DNA of 64,000 bases. It comes from Bacteroidia bacterium. Lineage in GTDB: Bacteria; Bacteroidota; Bacteroidia; J057. The notes beneath the pieces are model-generated. The model was not told the DNA's origin, searched no databases, and saw only the letters and a list, made by a program, of their open reading frames with translations. Location of the stretch: assembly GCA_033391075.1 (NCBI GenBank), contig JAWPMV010000001.1:8100023-8164022 (forward strand), read 5' to 3'. Shown piece by piece: positions 1-8,559 of this stretch. Position numbers and translations under genes: made by a program. How positions within the stretch are numbered: position 1 is the first letter of the stretch; each line of letters begins with the position of its first letter.

Positions 1-2036
1 GCATAGGTCTTGATGGTGTCCAGATCCTCTCCAAGGATTTGAATTGCTATTGGGGCATCATAAGGAGGACCGTTTTGCAATTCGCTGATTTTGATTTTCG
101 CTCCCGGATAACTGCTAAATTCCCCTCTTAGCTTATCAAAAGTCTGATAGAAACGCTTTCTATCCCATTCTTCTAAATGCACGATAATCTGTGCATGGTG
201 CTGGGTAAAGTTTTTGGGAATCACATTATAGTACATGCGAGGATTGCCATGGCCTACATTGCTGATATATCCGCTCACAAAATCAGTAGTGTCAAGCACA
301 GATTCTACATAACGAGCGGTTTCATCTGTCTTTTCAATATTTTTTCCATCGGGTAAATCTATATCTACGACAAGTATAGGTTTGTCGGCTCCTGGGAAAA
401 AGCTGATTCCTACCAGGGGAAAGAGAGCAACACTTCCCAATAAAGTCCCGATTCCTATTGCGAGTACGACAAAAGGACGTTTGAGAGAAAAGCGGAGCAT
501 TCTTCTATAATAATTCTCAATGAAGCTTTGCATATAGCTTTCCAGGCGACCTTTTTGCTTTGCACTTTCCTCTTTCAGCCATTTACTACCCAATAAAGGA
601 GTAAGCGTAAGTGCCAATAAAAGAGAAGCTATCAGGGCATATACTACTGTAATGGGCATGGATTTAATAAAATCTCCTACTCCTCCTCCCAATTGAGTAA
701 GGGGAAAGAAGGCCAAAACAGAGGTGGCCGTTGAACTCACAATTGCCCAGCCTACTTCACGGGTTCCTTCGACCGCAGCTTCTTTCAGACTATGTCCTTC
801 TTTTAGGTAGCGGTTGATATTTTCAACTACTACAATTCCATTGTCAACTAGTAATCCGAGGGCGATAACCAGGCCTGCTATAGACATTTGTTGCAAACCG
901 AATCCACTGCTATCCAGCATCCAAATGGACATAACAATGGAAGTCGGAATTACCGTCATGATAATCAGGGAGTTTCGGAAGCCGAAAAACATGAAAATGA
1001 TCAGTCCTACCAGGCCAATTCCCTGTAGAAGGTTGACAAAGAAATCATTTACTCTGGCCTTTACTGCCGGTGCTTGTTCAAAAGCGGTTTCTAAAGCGAG
1101 TCCAGCCGGGAGTTTTTCCTGGAAAGCCATGACTTCTTTTTCCAATTCATCTCCTACTTTAAGGATATTTTTTCCTTCTTTCTGGGTAGCTGAAATGAAA
1201 ATGGCTCTTTGTCCATTAAGCCTTCCAAGGTATTTGGGGTCTTCATAGGCAAAGTTTATGTCAGCGATATCCTTCAAATAGAGGATGCGTCCCTGATAAG
1301 AACTTATGACTGTATTTTTCAATTCCTCCAATGACTTATAGCCTCCGCTCGTCTTGAGAGAAAAATGGAGGGCACCTGCGTCTATGTCTCCGCCGGGAAT
1401 ATTGGTATTGTTGGCCTGGATGATTCCACTCAGTTGTCGGAGAGAAATTCCATATCGAGCCATTTTATCCATATCCAATGCCAGTCGTACTTCTTCTTCT
1501 GGATAGGCCTCAATATCTACTGTGCGGACTCCGCCGACTTTCTCTAGACGATCCTCCAATCTTTCTGCCCAATCCAGCATTTCACTATAAGGTGCCGTTT
1601 CAGAGAGCAAAGCCAATTGAAGGACGTTTACATCCAAAGGCGTCACCTGTCTTACTTCGAGGAGAAATAGGTCTTCGGGTAATTCTTCACGGGCTGCTGC
1701 CACCTTTTCATTTACTTTATCCAGTAAATCATCTACATCTGAATCAAAGCTTCCTTCGACGCTTATGATAGCGAGTCCATCACGGATCTCTGACTTGAGT
1801 TCTGTCAGATCTTCCATTTCATTGAGCTGTTCTTCCAGGGGATTTACGACCAGTTCCTCCATGTCCTGGGGATTGGTACCGGGATAAACAGCAATCACAT
1901 TGAAAAAAGGGAACTTGAGCGAGGGGTCCTCGTATCTTGGCATATTGAGGAAGGAAAGTACCCCTACACTCGCGGCCATTAGGACCAGGATCAAGACAAA
2001 TGCGTAATTATCTATGGCTAGTTTTGGAAGTCTCAT
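1..2036 (-). CDS. RND efflux transporter permease, C-terminus off the window
   Basis: Inner-membrane pump subunit of a tripartite efflux system, exporting substrates with proton motive force. The protein starts at the ATG read from 2036 (MRLPKLAIDNYAF, then a first TM segment) and about 678 residues are visible before the window edge; the family is usually near 1,040. The periplasmic porter region follows TM1, and the TM4 signature LLVDNGIVVVENINRY lies near residue 390, with the first Asp of the AcrB-type pair kept and Asn at the second position, as in many family members. The gene starts 18 bp after the adaptor gene, so the two are co-transcribed. Substrate cannot be read from sequence. Confidence 0.93.
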   Translation of the reverse strand, partial: MRLPKLAIDNYAFVLILVLMAASVGVLSFLNMPRYEDPSLKFPFFNVIAVYPGTNPQDMEELVVNPLEEQLNEMEDLTELKSEIRDGLAIISVEGSFDSDVDDLLDKVNEKVAAAREELPEDLFLLEVRQVTPLDVNVLQLALLSETAPYSEMLDWAERLEDRLEKVGGVRTVDIEAYPEEEVRLALDMDKMARYGISLRQLSGIIQANNTNIPGGDIDAGALHFSLKTSGGYKSLEELKNTVISSYQGRILYLKDIADINFAYEDPKYLGRLNGQRAIFISATQKEGKNILKVGDELEKEVMAFQEKLPAGLALETAFEQAPAVKARVNDFFVNLLQGIGLVGLIIFMFFGFRNSLIIMTVIPTSIVMSIWMLDSSGFGLQQMSIAGLVIALGLLVDNGIVVVENINRYLKEGHSLKEAAVEGTREVGWAIVSSTATSVLAFFPLTQLGGGVGDFIKSMPITVVYALIASLLLALTLTPLLGSKWLKEESAKQKGRLESYMQSFIENYYRRMLRFSLKRPFVVLAIGIGTLLGSVALFPLVGISFFPGADKPILVVDIDLPDGKNIEKTDETARYVESVLDTTDFVSGYISNVGHGNPRMYYNVIPKNFTQHHAQIIVHLEEWDRKRFYQTFDKLRGEFSSYPGAKIKISELQNGPPYDAPIAIQILGEDLDTIKTY

Positions 2037-2054
2037 GTTGATCTTGATTGGGGA

Positions 2055-3122
2055 TTAGTTGCCAGTGATCTTAGGGCTGTTGGTTACAATCTTGATAGGA
2101 CTTTCCGGACGCAAATAACGAGCGCCGTCTGTGATGACTGTTTTATAGCTGCCCAGTTCGCTTTCCGGGGTCAGGATAAAGTCATCTCCGATTTCATAGC
2201 TTCCCAAATCCAGTCTTTGAACTCCATTTCCCTCCGCATTGGGCACATATATGCTTGCTGTGCTTGGGTCTGCCTCGACTACTGCTTCAATCGGAATGCG
2301 GACGATGCCCTTTTTCGCTTCTGGGAAGATTTGTGCTTTGCCAATGAAGCCATTTTTGATATTGACCTTCTTACTTTTTATGGCAACTTCTACTTCATAG
2401 GTACCACTCATAGGATCAGAACCTGCTGCGATTTCCGTTACGGTACCTTCAAAGCTTTGATTGGGGAAAGCATCGAAATTCAATTGAGCTGCATCACCCA
2501 GCTTTATTCTTACTACATCTACATCCGTGAGGCCCAATCGAAGTACCTGTGCACTTTGATTAGCAGCGATAAAATAAACCGGATTACCTGGGCCAATGAT
2601 CTCTCCTTTCTCCGCAAACCTTTTCAAAACCCGTCCTGAACTCGGCGCATAGATGCTGGAATACTTTTGGTTGAATTCAGCGATTTTTAGATTGTTCTCC
2701 GCTACTTCTTTGGCTGTAGTGAGATCCTGTACCTGTTCCAAAGTGGCTACGGTATCCTTGTAAAGTCTTTCTCCTCTTTCCAGATCGCGATTGGCTTTTT
2801 CCCAAGCGGTTTTTGCCTGTGCAACCTGTGCCTGAATTTCCGAAGGATCCAGTCGAGCCAAAACCTGGCCTTTCTTTACTCGATCTCCTTCATTTACATA
2901 AACAGCCGTAATAATGCCACCAATTTTGAACGCCAGTTTCAGCTCCTCCTGAGAGGCTACAATACCGCTGGCCTGGATAGGGAGGGATTTGTCCTGGGGA
3001 ACCACATCCGCAACCCTTACAGCTACGACCTTCGGTTCACTTTTACTTATTTTTTTCTTTGGAGCTTCGCTGCAAGCTGCAAGGAATATGAAAACGCTCA
3101 GTATGAGTGATGTATATTTCAT
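2055..3122 (-). CDS. RND efflux periplasmic adaptor (HlyD/AcrA family lipoprotein)
   Basis: Membrane-fusion subunit linking the pump to the TolC channel. I start at the ATG at 3122 because it gives a lipoprotein signal (MKYTSLILSVFIFLAACS, lipobox LAAC, Cys17); an in-frame ATG 81 bp upstream would put 27 hydrophilic residues before the signal. A biotinyl-lipoyl-like half motif (GIVASQEELKLAFKIGG, then VNEGDRVKKGQVLARLDP), a coiled-coil hairpin (QAKTAWEKANRDLERGERLY...) and the second half motif (IYAPSSGRVLKRFAEKGE) follow in the usual adaptor order. The length of 355 residues is normal. It sits between tolC and the pump gene in one operon. Confidence 0.92.
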   Translation of the reverse strand: MKYTSLILSVFIFLAACSEAPKKKISKSEPKVVAVRVADVVPQDKSLPIQASGIVASQEELKLAFKIGGIITAVYVNEGDRVKKGQVLARLDPSEIQAQVAQAKTAWEKANRDLERGERLYKDTVATLEQVQDLTTAKEVAENNLKIAEFNQKYSSIYAPSSGRVLKRFAEKGEIIGPGNPVYFIAANQSAQVLRLGLTDVDVVRIKLGDAAQLNFDAFPNQSFEGTVTEIAAGSDPMSGTYEVEVAIKSKKVNIKNGFIGKAQIFPEAKKGIVRIPIEAVVEADPSTASIYVPNAEGNGVQRLDLGSYEIGDDFILTPESELGSYKTVITDGARYLRPESPIKIVTNSPKITGN

Positions 3123-3217
3123 TTTAAAGAATTTTAAATGTGTTCTAGTGTTTTCGTTTCTCGTGTTCTGGCGTGTTCCTTTTACCTTAACACAAGAACA
3201 CAAGAATACTTGCGTAC

Positions 3218-4588
3218 TTACCTAACTTCCCCACTCGCCCATTGCAATTCAGCTTGTTTGCTGAGGAGGGAGTAGGTGTCAAGAGTCAGGGTTAATTGTG
3301 ATTGTGTGAATTGGGTGCGGGCATCCAGAAGTTCAAGGAGACTCGCTTTATTTTCTTTGTAGAGTTTTTGGGTAAGGCGGAAACTTTCTTTCGCAGCTCT
3401 TAGTCCTTGTGTATCAGACTTGATGCGGCTTTTGGCGGCTTCCAGTTCATACCAGTTCTGGCGGACCTGAAGCTGGATCTGTGAATTCAATTCCTGCTCT
3501 CTGATTTGGAGGCTTCTCTGATCGAGTTTGCTCTGCTGAATGCGGGCTTTTCTTTGGTTGCCAGTGAACAGGTCCCATTCGAGAGAAACCAGTGCCAACC
3601 AGTATCCCTGATTTCCAAAGTCATAGCCAAATCCCTGAAATCCTCCATCAGCTACAAGGTTCAATCTTGGAATGCCTGCGGACTCATTGAGATTGAGGGC
3701 TTGCTCCTGCGCTTTTTGGGCAGACTTCAATTGGGCAATTTCGATACGATTGTTAAGGGCCTGTTCGCTGAGTTGATCCATTGAAAGCAGGATCTCTTCT
3801 TCTTTGACCACTTCATCTTTTTTGATTTCTGTTTCAAGCGGTCTGTTAAGGAGAAAGTTGAAATAGGCTCGGGCGGTTTGAGATTGAGCTTCTGCCAGAC
3901 TTTTATCCTTGCGGATCTTACTCAATTCGAATTCCGAACGGGAAATCACTACGGGAGTAGCTTTTTCATTGCGTACCAGGCTGCGATTTACCCGAATAAT
4001 CTCTTTAATCAAGCTCTCTGACTCTTTATATATATTCAGGACTTCTTGTGTTTGAAGCCAGGAAAAGTAGGCCAAACGGATATCCCGAACCAATTCTTGC
4101 TTAAAGGCATCTCTTTGGTTGGCCTGAACCTCAATTTGAGCTTCTTTGGCTTTGCGATTGATCCCTAATGCCGGATTGTAAAGGGGTTGTATCATCCTCA
4201 ACTTGGTCTCCTGAAAGTTGTTGGGGGCGAATTGCTCATTTACATTCTCAATAGTGGTCGGAAAAGCGTTTGTTTCCGTCAATTGATTGAGGGTGGCATT
4301 GATAGGATTGAGTAAGTCTCCTACGGGAAAGTCCAGGCTACGTCCTCCGCCTGCCAGACTGTATGTCGCATTGAAACTCAGATAGGGCATGAACATCCCT
4401 TTTGCTTCTCGTAAAGCAGCTTTGCTTTTTTCGTAAGAAAGCTGCTGAGTTTGCAAGCTGCGATTGTTTTGCAATCCCAGTTGAATGTACTCATTCAAGA
4501 CCGGAGACTGTGCCTGTAAAGCTATACCGCTTCCCCAAAGGCATAGGAATAGCGTCAGCCAATAGCTACTATGATTGATGTATCTCAT
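3218..4588 (-). CDS. TolC-family outer-membrane efflux protein
   Basis: Outer-membrane channel of the efflux system. The 456 residues begin with a signal peptide ending ALQAQ and continue as the duplicated, mostly helical TolC/OEP repeat: long Gln/Glu/Ala-rich helices (LQTQQLSYEKSKAALREA; LRAAKESFRLTQKLYKENKASLLELLDARTQ). The motif near the end, YKENKASLLELLDARTQFTQSQL, is typical of the second repeat. It follows tetR by 66 bp and precedes the adaptor gene by 95 bp. The candidate operators at 4613-4636 lie just before its start. Confidence 0.92.
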   Translation of the reverse strand: MRYINHSSYWLTLFLCLWGSGIALQAQSPVLNEYIQLGLQNNRSLQTQQLSYEKSKAALREAKGMFMPYLSFNATYSLAGGGRSLDFPVGDLLNPINATLNQLTETNAFPTTIENVNEQFAPNNFQETKLRMIQPLYNPALGINRKAKEAQIEVQANQRDAFKQELVRDIRLAYFSWLQTQEVLNIYKESESLIKEIIRVNRSLVRNEKATPVVISRSEFELSKIRKDKSLAEAQSQTARAYFNFLLNRPLETEIKKDEVVKEEEILLSMDQLSEQALNNRIEIAQLKSAQKAQEQALNLNESAGIPRLNLVADGGFQGFGYDFGNQGYWLALVSLEWDLFTGNQRKARIQQSKLDQRSLQIREQELNSQIQLQVRQNWYELEAAKSRIKSDTQGLRAAKESFRLTQKLYKENKASLLELLDARTQFTQSQLTLTLDTYSLLSKQAELQWASGEVR

Positions 4589-4612
4589 TATAGTGGTTTT
4601 TGACAGAATATT

Positions 4613-4636
4613 TGTTCAATAAATGAACAGTGTTCA
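4613..4636. promoter_or_regulatory. Candidate TetR operator upstream of tolC
   Basis: Three alternating half-sites are seen: TGTTCA, 5-nt spacer, TGAACA, 1-nt spacer, TGTTCA. The inner palindrome TGAACAGTGTTCA (4624-4636) recurs exactly at 5400-5412 upstream of the tetR gene. Two identical palindromes, one before the regulator and one before its presumed target, fit autoregulation plus repression of the efflux genes. Binding is inferred. Confidence 0.6.
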
Positions 4637-4654
4637 GTGCGTATATAAATTTTT

Positions 4655-5299
4655 TTAGTCTTTCCTTACTTTAAATAAATCAGTAATTAAATCTGTTGAT
4701 TTCAGTACGAGTTCTTCGATATTATGATTAGGAAACATCATCATGCGTTTGCAGAGGCAGAGAGAAACCATGCCGTGAACTGAGGACCAGAGACTAAAAG
4801 TTACCTTTTCGATCTCCTCTTTAATAAAAACCCCTTTCTCCATGGCATATCTCACGGATTCATACAAACAGCCAAAACTACTCATGGCGCTGGTCCATTT
4901 TGCCTCATCCACTTTGTCCAATGGCCCATGTCTTTCTTCCAGGACATTCATGGGCGCCTGTTTGTTGAACATAAGGTCATAATACTCAGGATAATCCCAG
5001 GCAAACTGGATGTAAGCACGTGCCATCTCCTTTATTCTCAACATGGGGTCTTTGATTCCCATTCTTGCCTGCATGCGCTCATGAAGTAATTTGAATCCTT
5101 CATCATGTACAGCAAAGAGCAGTTCATCTTTATTCGCGAAGTAGAGGTAAAGCGTTCCCGGACTACATGCTAATTCCTTCGCAATCGCTCTCCAGGAAGT
5201 CTTTTCAAAGCCAAATTCGGAAAACATCTTCATAGCCACATCGAGAATGCGCTCCCTCATGTCCTGCTTCTTCTGATATTTTTTCGATTTACTTCTCAC
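4655..5299 (-). CDS. TetR/AcrR-family transcriptional regulator
   Basis: DNA-binding repressor, 214 residues, the usual length. The N-terminal TetR helix-turn-helix is clear (ERILDVAMKMFSEFGFEKTSWRAIAKELACSPGTLYLYFANKDELLFAVHDEG), followed by an all-helical ligand-binding domain with no recognisable specificity. The longest start is a GTG at 5299, preceded by the palindrome at 5310-5328; an internal ATG at the MRERIL position is an alternative. It is the first gene of the efflux operon and very probably its local repressor, with ligand binding relieving repression. Confidence 0.9.
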   Translation of the reverse strand: MRSKSKKYQKKQDMRERILDVAMKMFSEFGFEKTSWRAIAKELACSPGTLYLYFANKDELLFAVHDEGFKLLHERMQARMGIKDPMLRIKEMARAYIQFAWDYPEYYDLMFNKQAPMNVLEERHGPLDKVDEAKWTSAMSSFGCLYESVRYAMEKGVFIKEEIEKVTFSLWSSVHGMVSLCLCKRMMMFPNHNIEELVLKSTDLITDLFKVRKD

Positions 5300-5309
5300 G
5301 ATGAACGTT

Positions 5310-5328
5310 TAGACAGTCATACTGTCTA
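5310..5328. promoter_or_regulatory. Perfect 8-bp inverted repeat before tetR
   Basis: TAGACAGT-CAT-ACTGTCTA is a perfect inverted repeat with a 3-bp spacer, 11 bp upstream of the tetR start codon. Its position suits an autoregulatory operator. It differs in sequence from the TGAACA/TGTTCA palindromes, so it may bind the same regulator with another geometry or be a different site. Confidence 0.5.
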
Positions 5329-5399
5329 ATTAAGATAGTTGCCAATGATCAAATGAACAAATAATGTTTGCTTATTCATAATGATCTAACGCAAATTTA

Positions 5400-5412
5400 T
5401 GAACAGTGTTCA
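5400..5412. promoter_or_regulatory. Second exact copy of the TGAACAGTGTTCA palindrome
   Basis: This is identical to 4624-4636 and lies 101 bp upstream of the tetR start, between tetR and the TPR gene. It is the second member of the candidate operator pair. Confidence 0.55.
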
Positions 5413-5468
5413 GAAAAACTAAATTTTTTCTCCAATTTTTTGTTGGAATGCGGAATATAAGGGTTGGA

Positions 5469-6182
5469 TTACCAATCAGGACGCTTGTTGCGCTTCTTCC
5501 TACTACTGCTTCTCACCACTTTTCGAAGTTGCTGGACATATTGAGGGTCCTGATTGCGCAGGGCTTCCAATACGGCGAAGGCTTCTTCTTCGGTAAGGGT
5601 ATCTCCCAAAAGCCTGGGCAGATCATTGGTGCGACGTGTTTGAGTCATGCGTTTTCTGATCTGTTGAAGTAGGCGTTCCAGCTCCTGATCATTCATACGT
5701 GGAGGGGGAGGAGGGCTCTCTTCTTCCTCTTCCGGTGGGGAATTGTCATCCTCTTCATCTTTTTTGGGAGGATTGTTTTGTTTCTGCCTTCTGACGAGTT
5801 CAAAATTATAGCGCGCAGATTCATTATCAGGATCAAAGACCAGGGCTTCCTTAAAAGAAGATAGGGCAGTATTGAGTTGTAAAGCTTCTGCCTGGATGAC
5901 CCCGAGATTATTGGCGGCTTTGGAAGCCAGTTGTGGGTCCATAGAAGCCAGTACCAATTGGAAATGATAGACGGCGCTGTCTTTATTATTCATCTGCATC
6001 AGACACTGCGCCATATTGTAATTGATCTGTGCCTGCTTCTCAGGATAACGATCAATAGCTTCTCCGAAAAGTTGAAGACTTTGTTGAAAGCTTCCCTGCT
6101 CATAGGCTTCCAGGGCGCGAGAAATAATCCCATCGCTTCCGGTTCCAATAAACAAGAGCAGGTATGCGAGATAGATCCTCAT
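5469..6182 (-). CDS. TPR-repeat protein, BatE/BatC-like
   Basis: Protein of 237 residues with a short hydrophobic N-terminus (MRIYLAYLLLFIGTGSDG) and about three tetratricopeptide repeats (ALEAYEQGSFQQSLQLFGEAIDRYP; AQINYNMAQCLMQMNNKDSAVYHFQLVL; ALSSFKEALVFDPDNESARYNFELV). An acidic/proline stretch and an Arg/Lys-rich tail follow. It overlaps the VWA gene by 4 bp (ATGA), so the two are translationally coupled. In Bacteroidota, Bat loci pair VWA membrane proteins with TPR proteins and are linked to stress tolerance; that role is inferred from family and context. Confidence 0.8.
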   Translation of the reverse strand: MRIYLAYLLLFIGTGSDGIISRALEAYEQGSFQQSLQLFGEAIDRYPEKQAQINYNMAQCLMQMNNKDSAVYHFQLVLASMDPQLASKAANNLGVIQAEALQLNTALSSFKEALVFDPDNESARYNFELVRRQKQNNPPKKDEEDDNSPPEEEEESPPPPPRMNDQELERLLQQIRKRMTQTRRTNDLPRLLGDTLTEEEAFAVLEALRNQDPQYVQQLRKVVRSSSRKKRNKRPDW

Positions 6183-7165
6183 ACTTTTCTGATTGGCATG
6201 ATGAAGAGACTCAGCACAATTAAGATTACCGAGAAAAAGAGAAATACCTGATAACGGTTGTTCTCAATTTGTCCGGTACGAGCCTCTATCGGGGAAGAAC
6301 TCAATCGGTATATCTGTTCTTCCAATCCACTTAAGTTATCTTCAGAAGCACTCAGCTTCACATATTCTGTATCAAATTCTCTTGCGATGGTGAGCAGGTC
6401 ATCATCGATCAAACGAGAGATTACGGTTGTACCTTCCTCATTTCTTTTGTAGCCATTTTTCTTGGGATCTGATTCCGGTACGGGAGCTCCTTCATAACTT
6501 CCTATGCCTACGGTGAAGACATGAATCTGTGCATCTTTTAGTCTTTCTATTACTGAGGCATAGGTATCACCAAAATCTTCTCCATCTGAAATGAGTATGA
6601 TGGATCGACTGATATTCCGTTCTGTAGTATCTGATTTGGAGAAACGATCCATGGCCATAGCTAATGCAGAGCGGAACTGTGTACCCGTCTGAGCATATTG
6701 ATAGGTCTCGGCCATATCCAGGAAGGTCAGAAAAGCTTCATGGTCCAGGGTGAGGGGACATTGGACGTAGGCATTTTCGGTAAAAAGGATCAGGCCAATC
6801 TTATCTCCTTCCAGTTTGGTGGTGAGCTGCCTGAGTTCTCTTTTGACTCGTTTTAGTCTACTCGGGCGAATGTCCTCTGCATTCATACTGGCCGAAACAT
6901 CCAAGAGTACATAAAACTCTCTGGCCAGGGCATTCATGCGTTCCTGTTTAGAACCCCAGAAAGGTCCCAGCAAACCCACAAATAGCAAACAAAAGCCTCC
7001 TGATCTCAGGAAGAATTTCGTCATGGGTTGGCTTCGGGCATATTGGTCCTCGCTAAACCAGGATTTGGTTATGTATCCAACCCTTCTGTACACAAGGTAA
7101 ATGATTCCGATACTGGCCGGAAGGCCCAATGCCCATATCCAATATTCGGGATAAACTACTTGCAA
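6179..7165 (-). CDS. VWA-domain membrane protein, BatB/BatA-like
   Basis: Protein of 328 residues: one or two N-terminal TM segments (WALGLPASIGIIYLVY; SGGFCLLFVGLLGPFWG), a von Willebrand A domain with a complete MIDAS (DVSAS; the Thr in TGTQF; SDGEDFGD), and a C-terminal TM segment (VFLFFSVILIVLSLFIMPI). This order (TM-VWA-TM) is that of BatA/BatB. It overlaps the TPR gene downstream. The full Bat cluster (MoxR ATPase, DUF58) is not next to it here. Confidence 0.85.
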   Translation of the reverse strand: MQVVYPEYWIWALGLPASIGIIYLVYRRVGYITKSWFSEDQYARSQPMTKFFLRSGGFCLLFVGLLGPFWGSKQERMNALAREFYVLLDVSASMNAEDIRPSRLKRVKRELRQLTTKLEGDKIGLILFTENAYVQCPLTLDHEAFLTFLDMAETYQYAQTGTQFRSALAMAMDRFSKSDTTERNISRSIILISDGEDFGDTYASVIERLKDAQIHVFTVGIGSYEGAPVPESDPKKNGYKRNEEGTTVISRLIDDDLLTIAREFDTEYVKLSASEDNLSGLEEQIYRLSSSPIEARTGQIENNRYQVFLFFSVILIVLSLFIMPIRKV

Positions 7166-7287
7166 TATCTTGTCGCTTGTCTAAGTGCCTTTGTTTCTGG
7201 CTTCTAAATTGCAAAATAGCTGCCTTAAAAGCATTTTTTTTCAGCTTAAGTGCTTTCTTTTCATCCTAAAACGATGGATAGTCTTTA

Positions 7288-8493
7288 CTATTGGCTTTTG
7301 GGGTCGAGGAAATCGCGGAGTTTTTCCCCGATAATATTAAAAGCAAAGACACAGAGAAAGATGCTGATGCCGGGAAAAAGGGCGATCCACCAATGTTGCC
7401 TGACCAATTTACCTTCCGTAAGCATTCCTCCCCAACTATTCTGACTATCCTCTATCAAAGCCAGGAAGGAAAGGGTTGCCTCTGCTAAAATTGCTGAGCC
7501 CAGTCCAAAAGCTAACATGGGCCAGACACTGGCCAAAGAATTAGGAAGCACATGCCTGAACAAAATTTGTAAAGGCTTTAGTCCCAAAGCTTTTCCTGCC
7601 TGGATAAACTCCCTTTCACTTACACTCATCATTTCGCCTCTCACTACCCGCGCGATTCCCATCCAGGAGACCAGAGCTATGATCAACATGACAAACCAGA
7701 TATTTTGACTATCGAAAAAGGCCGCCAGGCTAAGGATCAGTAGGAGAGGAGGTAAAGACTGAATCAATTCCATAAAGCGGCTGATAAAGCTATCCAGTTT
7801 TAGTGGAATCCTTTCTTGTAAATACTTTCCCCAATACATCCGCTTTCCCAATTGAAAAAACGCGACTATAAAGAGGCCGAAAATCAAGAGACTTAGGCAG
7901 GTTTCCCAGATCAAACTTGCCGCTCCCTCTGCGGTTTGAAAATTGAATCTCCGCACATAAAAGGCATAGAAGCCGCCCAATATAAAAGCAGGGATGAGGA
8001 GGTATAGACTAGCTCTTTTTAACAATAATTTATGGTCCTGGAAATATCCGGCAAAGCTTCCAAACAGGATTCCGATGATCCCAGCGAGCAACATCGTAAA
8101 GATCCCTACACTAAGAGCTCTCCTGCTGCCGCGAATGATAACCGCCAGAATATCCAGCCCATTTCTGCCTGTTCCCAGCCAGTGTCTTTCTCGCATGGGG
8201 ATACTTTCTCCTGAATAAGTCTTCTGCTCACCAAAAGGAGAGATCGTGCGATGATCCATATCTATCCCCTTTCCATAAGGAATCAGCGGCCAAATGACAG
8301 ACTCCAGATCTAACTCGCGCCAGTTTTGCTGCTCTGAGCTTTGCAGAACTCCATCGATCATGATTTTTTCCTGAAAAGCCGGGAAGTAACTCTTTCCTTT
8401 ATATGTGCAATAAATAGGGGAGGAGCTTGCGAGAAAATTGCTGAAGATACCAAAGCATACAAATACGCCCAGTGTAATAAGGGCAAAGCGCAT
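7288..8493 (-). CDS. ABC transporter permease, OppC/DppC-like
   Basis: Inner-membrane subunit of a peptide-type ABC importer or exporter. The binding-protein-dependent permease core is clear, with the EAA loop as EFIQAGKALGLKPLQILFRHVLPNSLASVWP. At 401 residues it is longer than typical DppC (about 300), with extra sequence between TM1 and the core. Codons upstream of the first ATG stay open back to the previous stop and would read SFLKEGWKAGWA before MRFALI, which looks like the N-terminal cytoplasmic stretch common in this family; a non-ATG start upstream is therefore possible. No ATPase or binding-protein gene is adjacent. Confidence 0.85.
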   Translation of the reverse strand: MRFALITLGVFVCFGIFSNFLASSSPIYCTYKGKSYFPAFQEKIMIDGVLQSSEQQNWRELDLESVIWPLIPYGKGIDMDHRTISPFGEQKTYSGESIPMRERHWLGTGRNGLDILAVIIRGSRRALSVGIFTMLLAGIIGILFGSFAGYFQDHKLLLKRASLYLLIPAFILGGFYAFYVRRFNFQTAEGAASLIWETCLSLLIFGLFIVAFFQLGKRMYWGKYLQERIPLKLDSFISRFMELIQSLPPLLLILSLAAFFDSQNIWFVMLIIALVSWMGIARVVRGEMMSVSEREFIQAGKALGLKPLQILFRHVLPNSLASVWPMLAFGLGSAILAEATLSFLALIEDSQNSWGGMLTEGKLVRQHWWIALFPGISIFLCVFAFNIIGEKLRDFLDPKSQ

Positions 8494-8559
8494 GGCCCAA
8501 CCAGCTTTCCAGCCTTCTTTCAGAAAAGATCGATATGTAATTTCCGTTTTCGGGATAGC

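Noticed and set aside
814..1768. Plus-strand open frames across the efflux pump gene
   Set aside because: They lie opposite a continuous RND permease frame with clear motifs; low-complexity translations, no homology.
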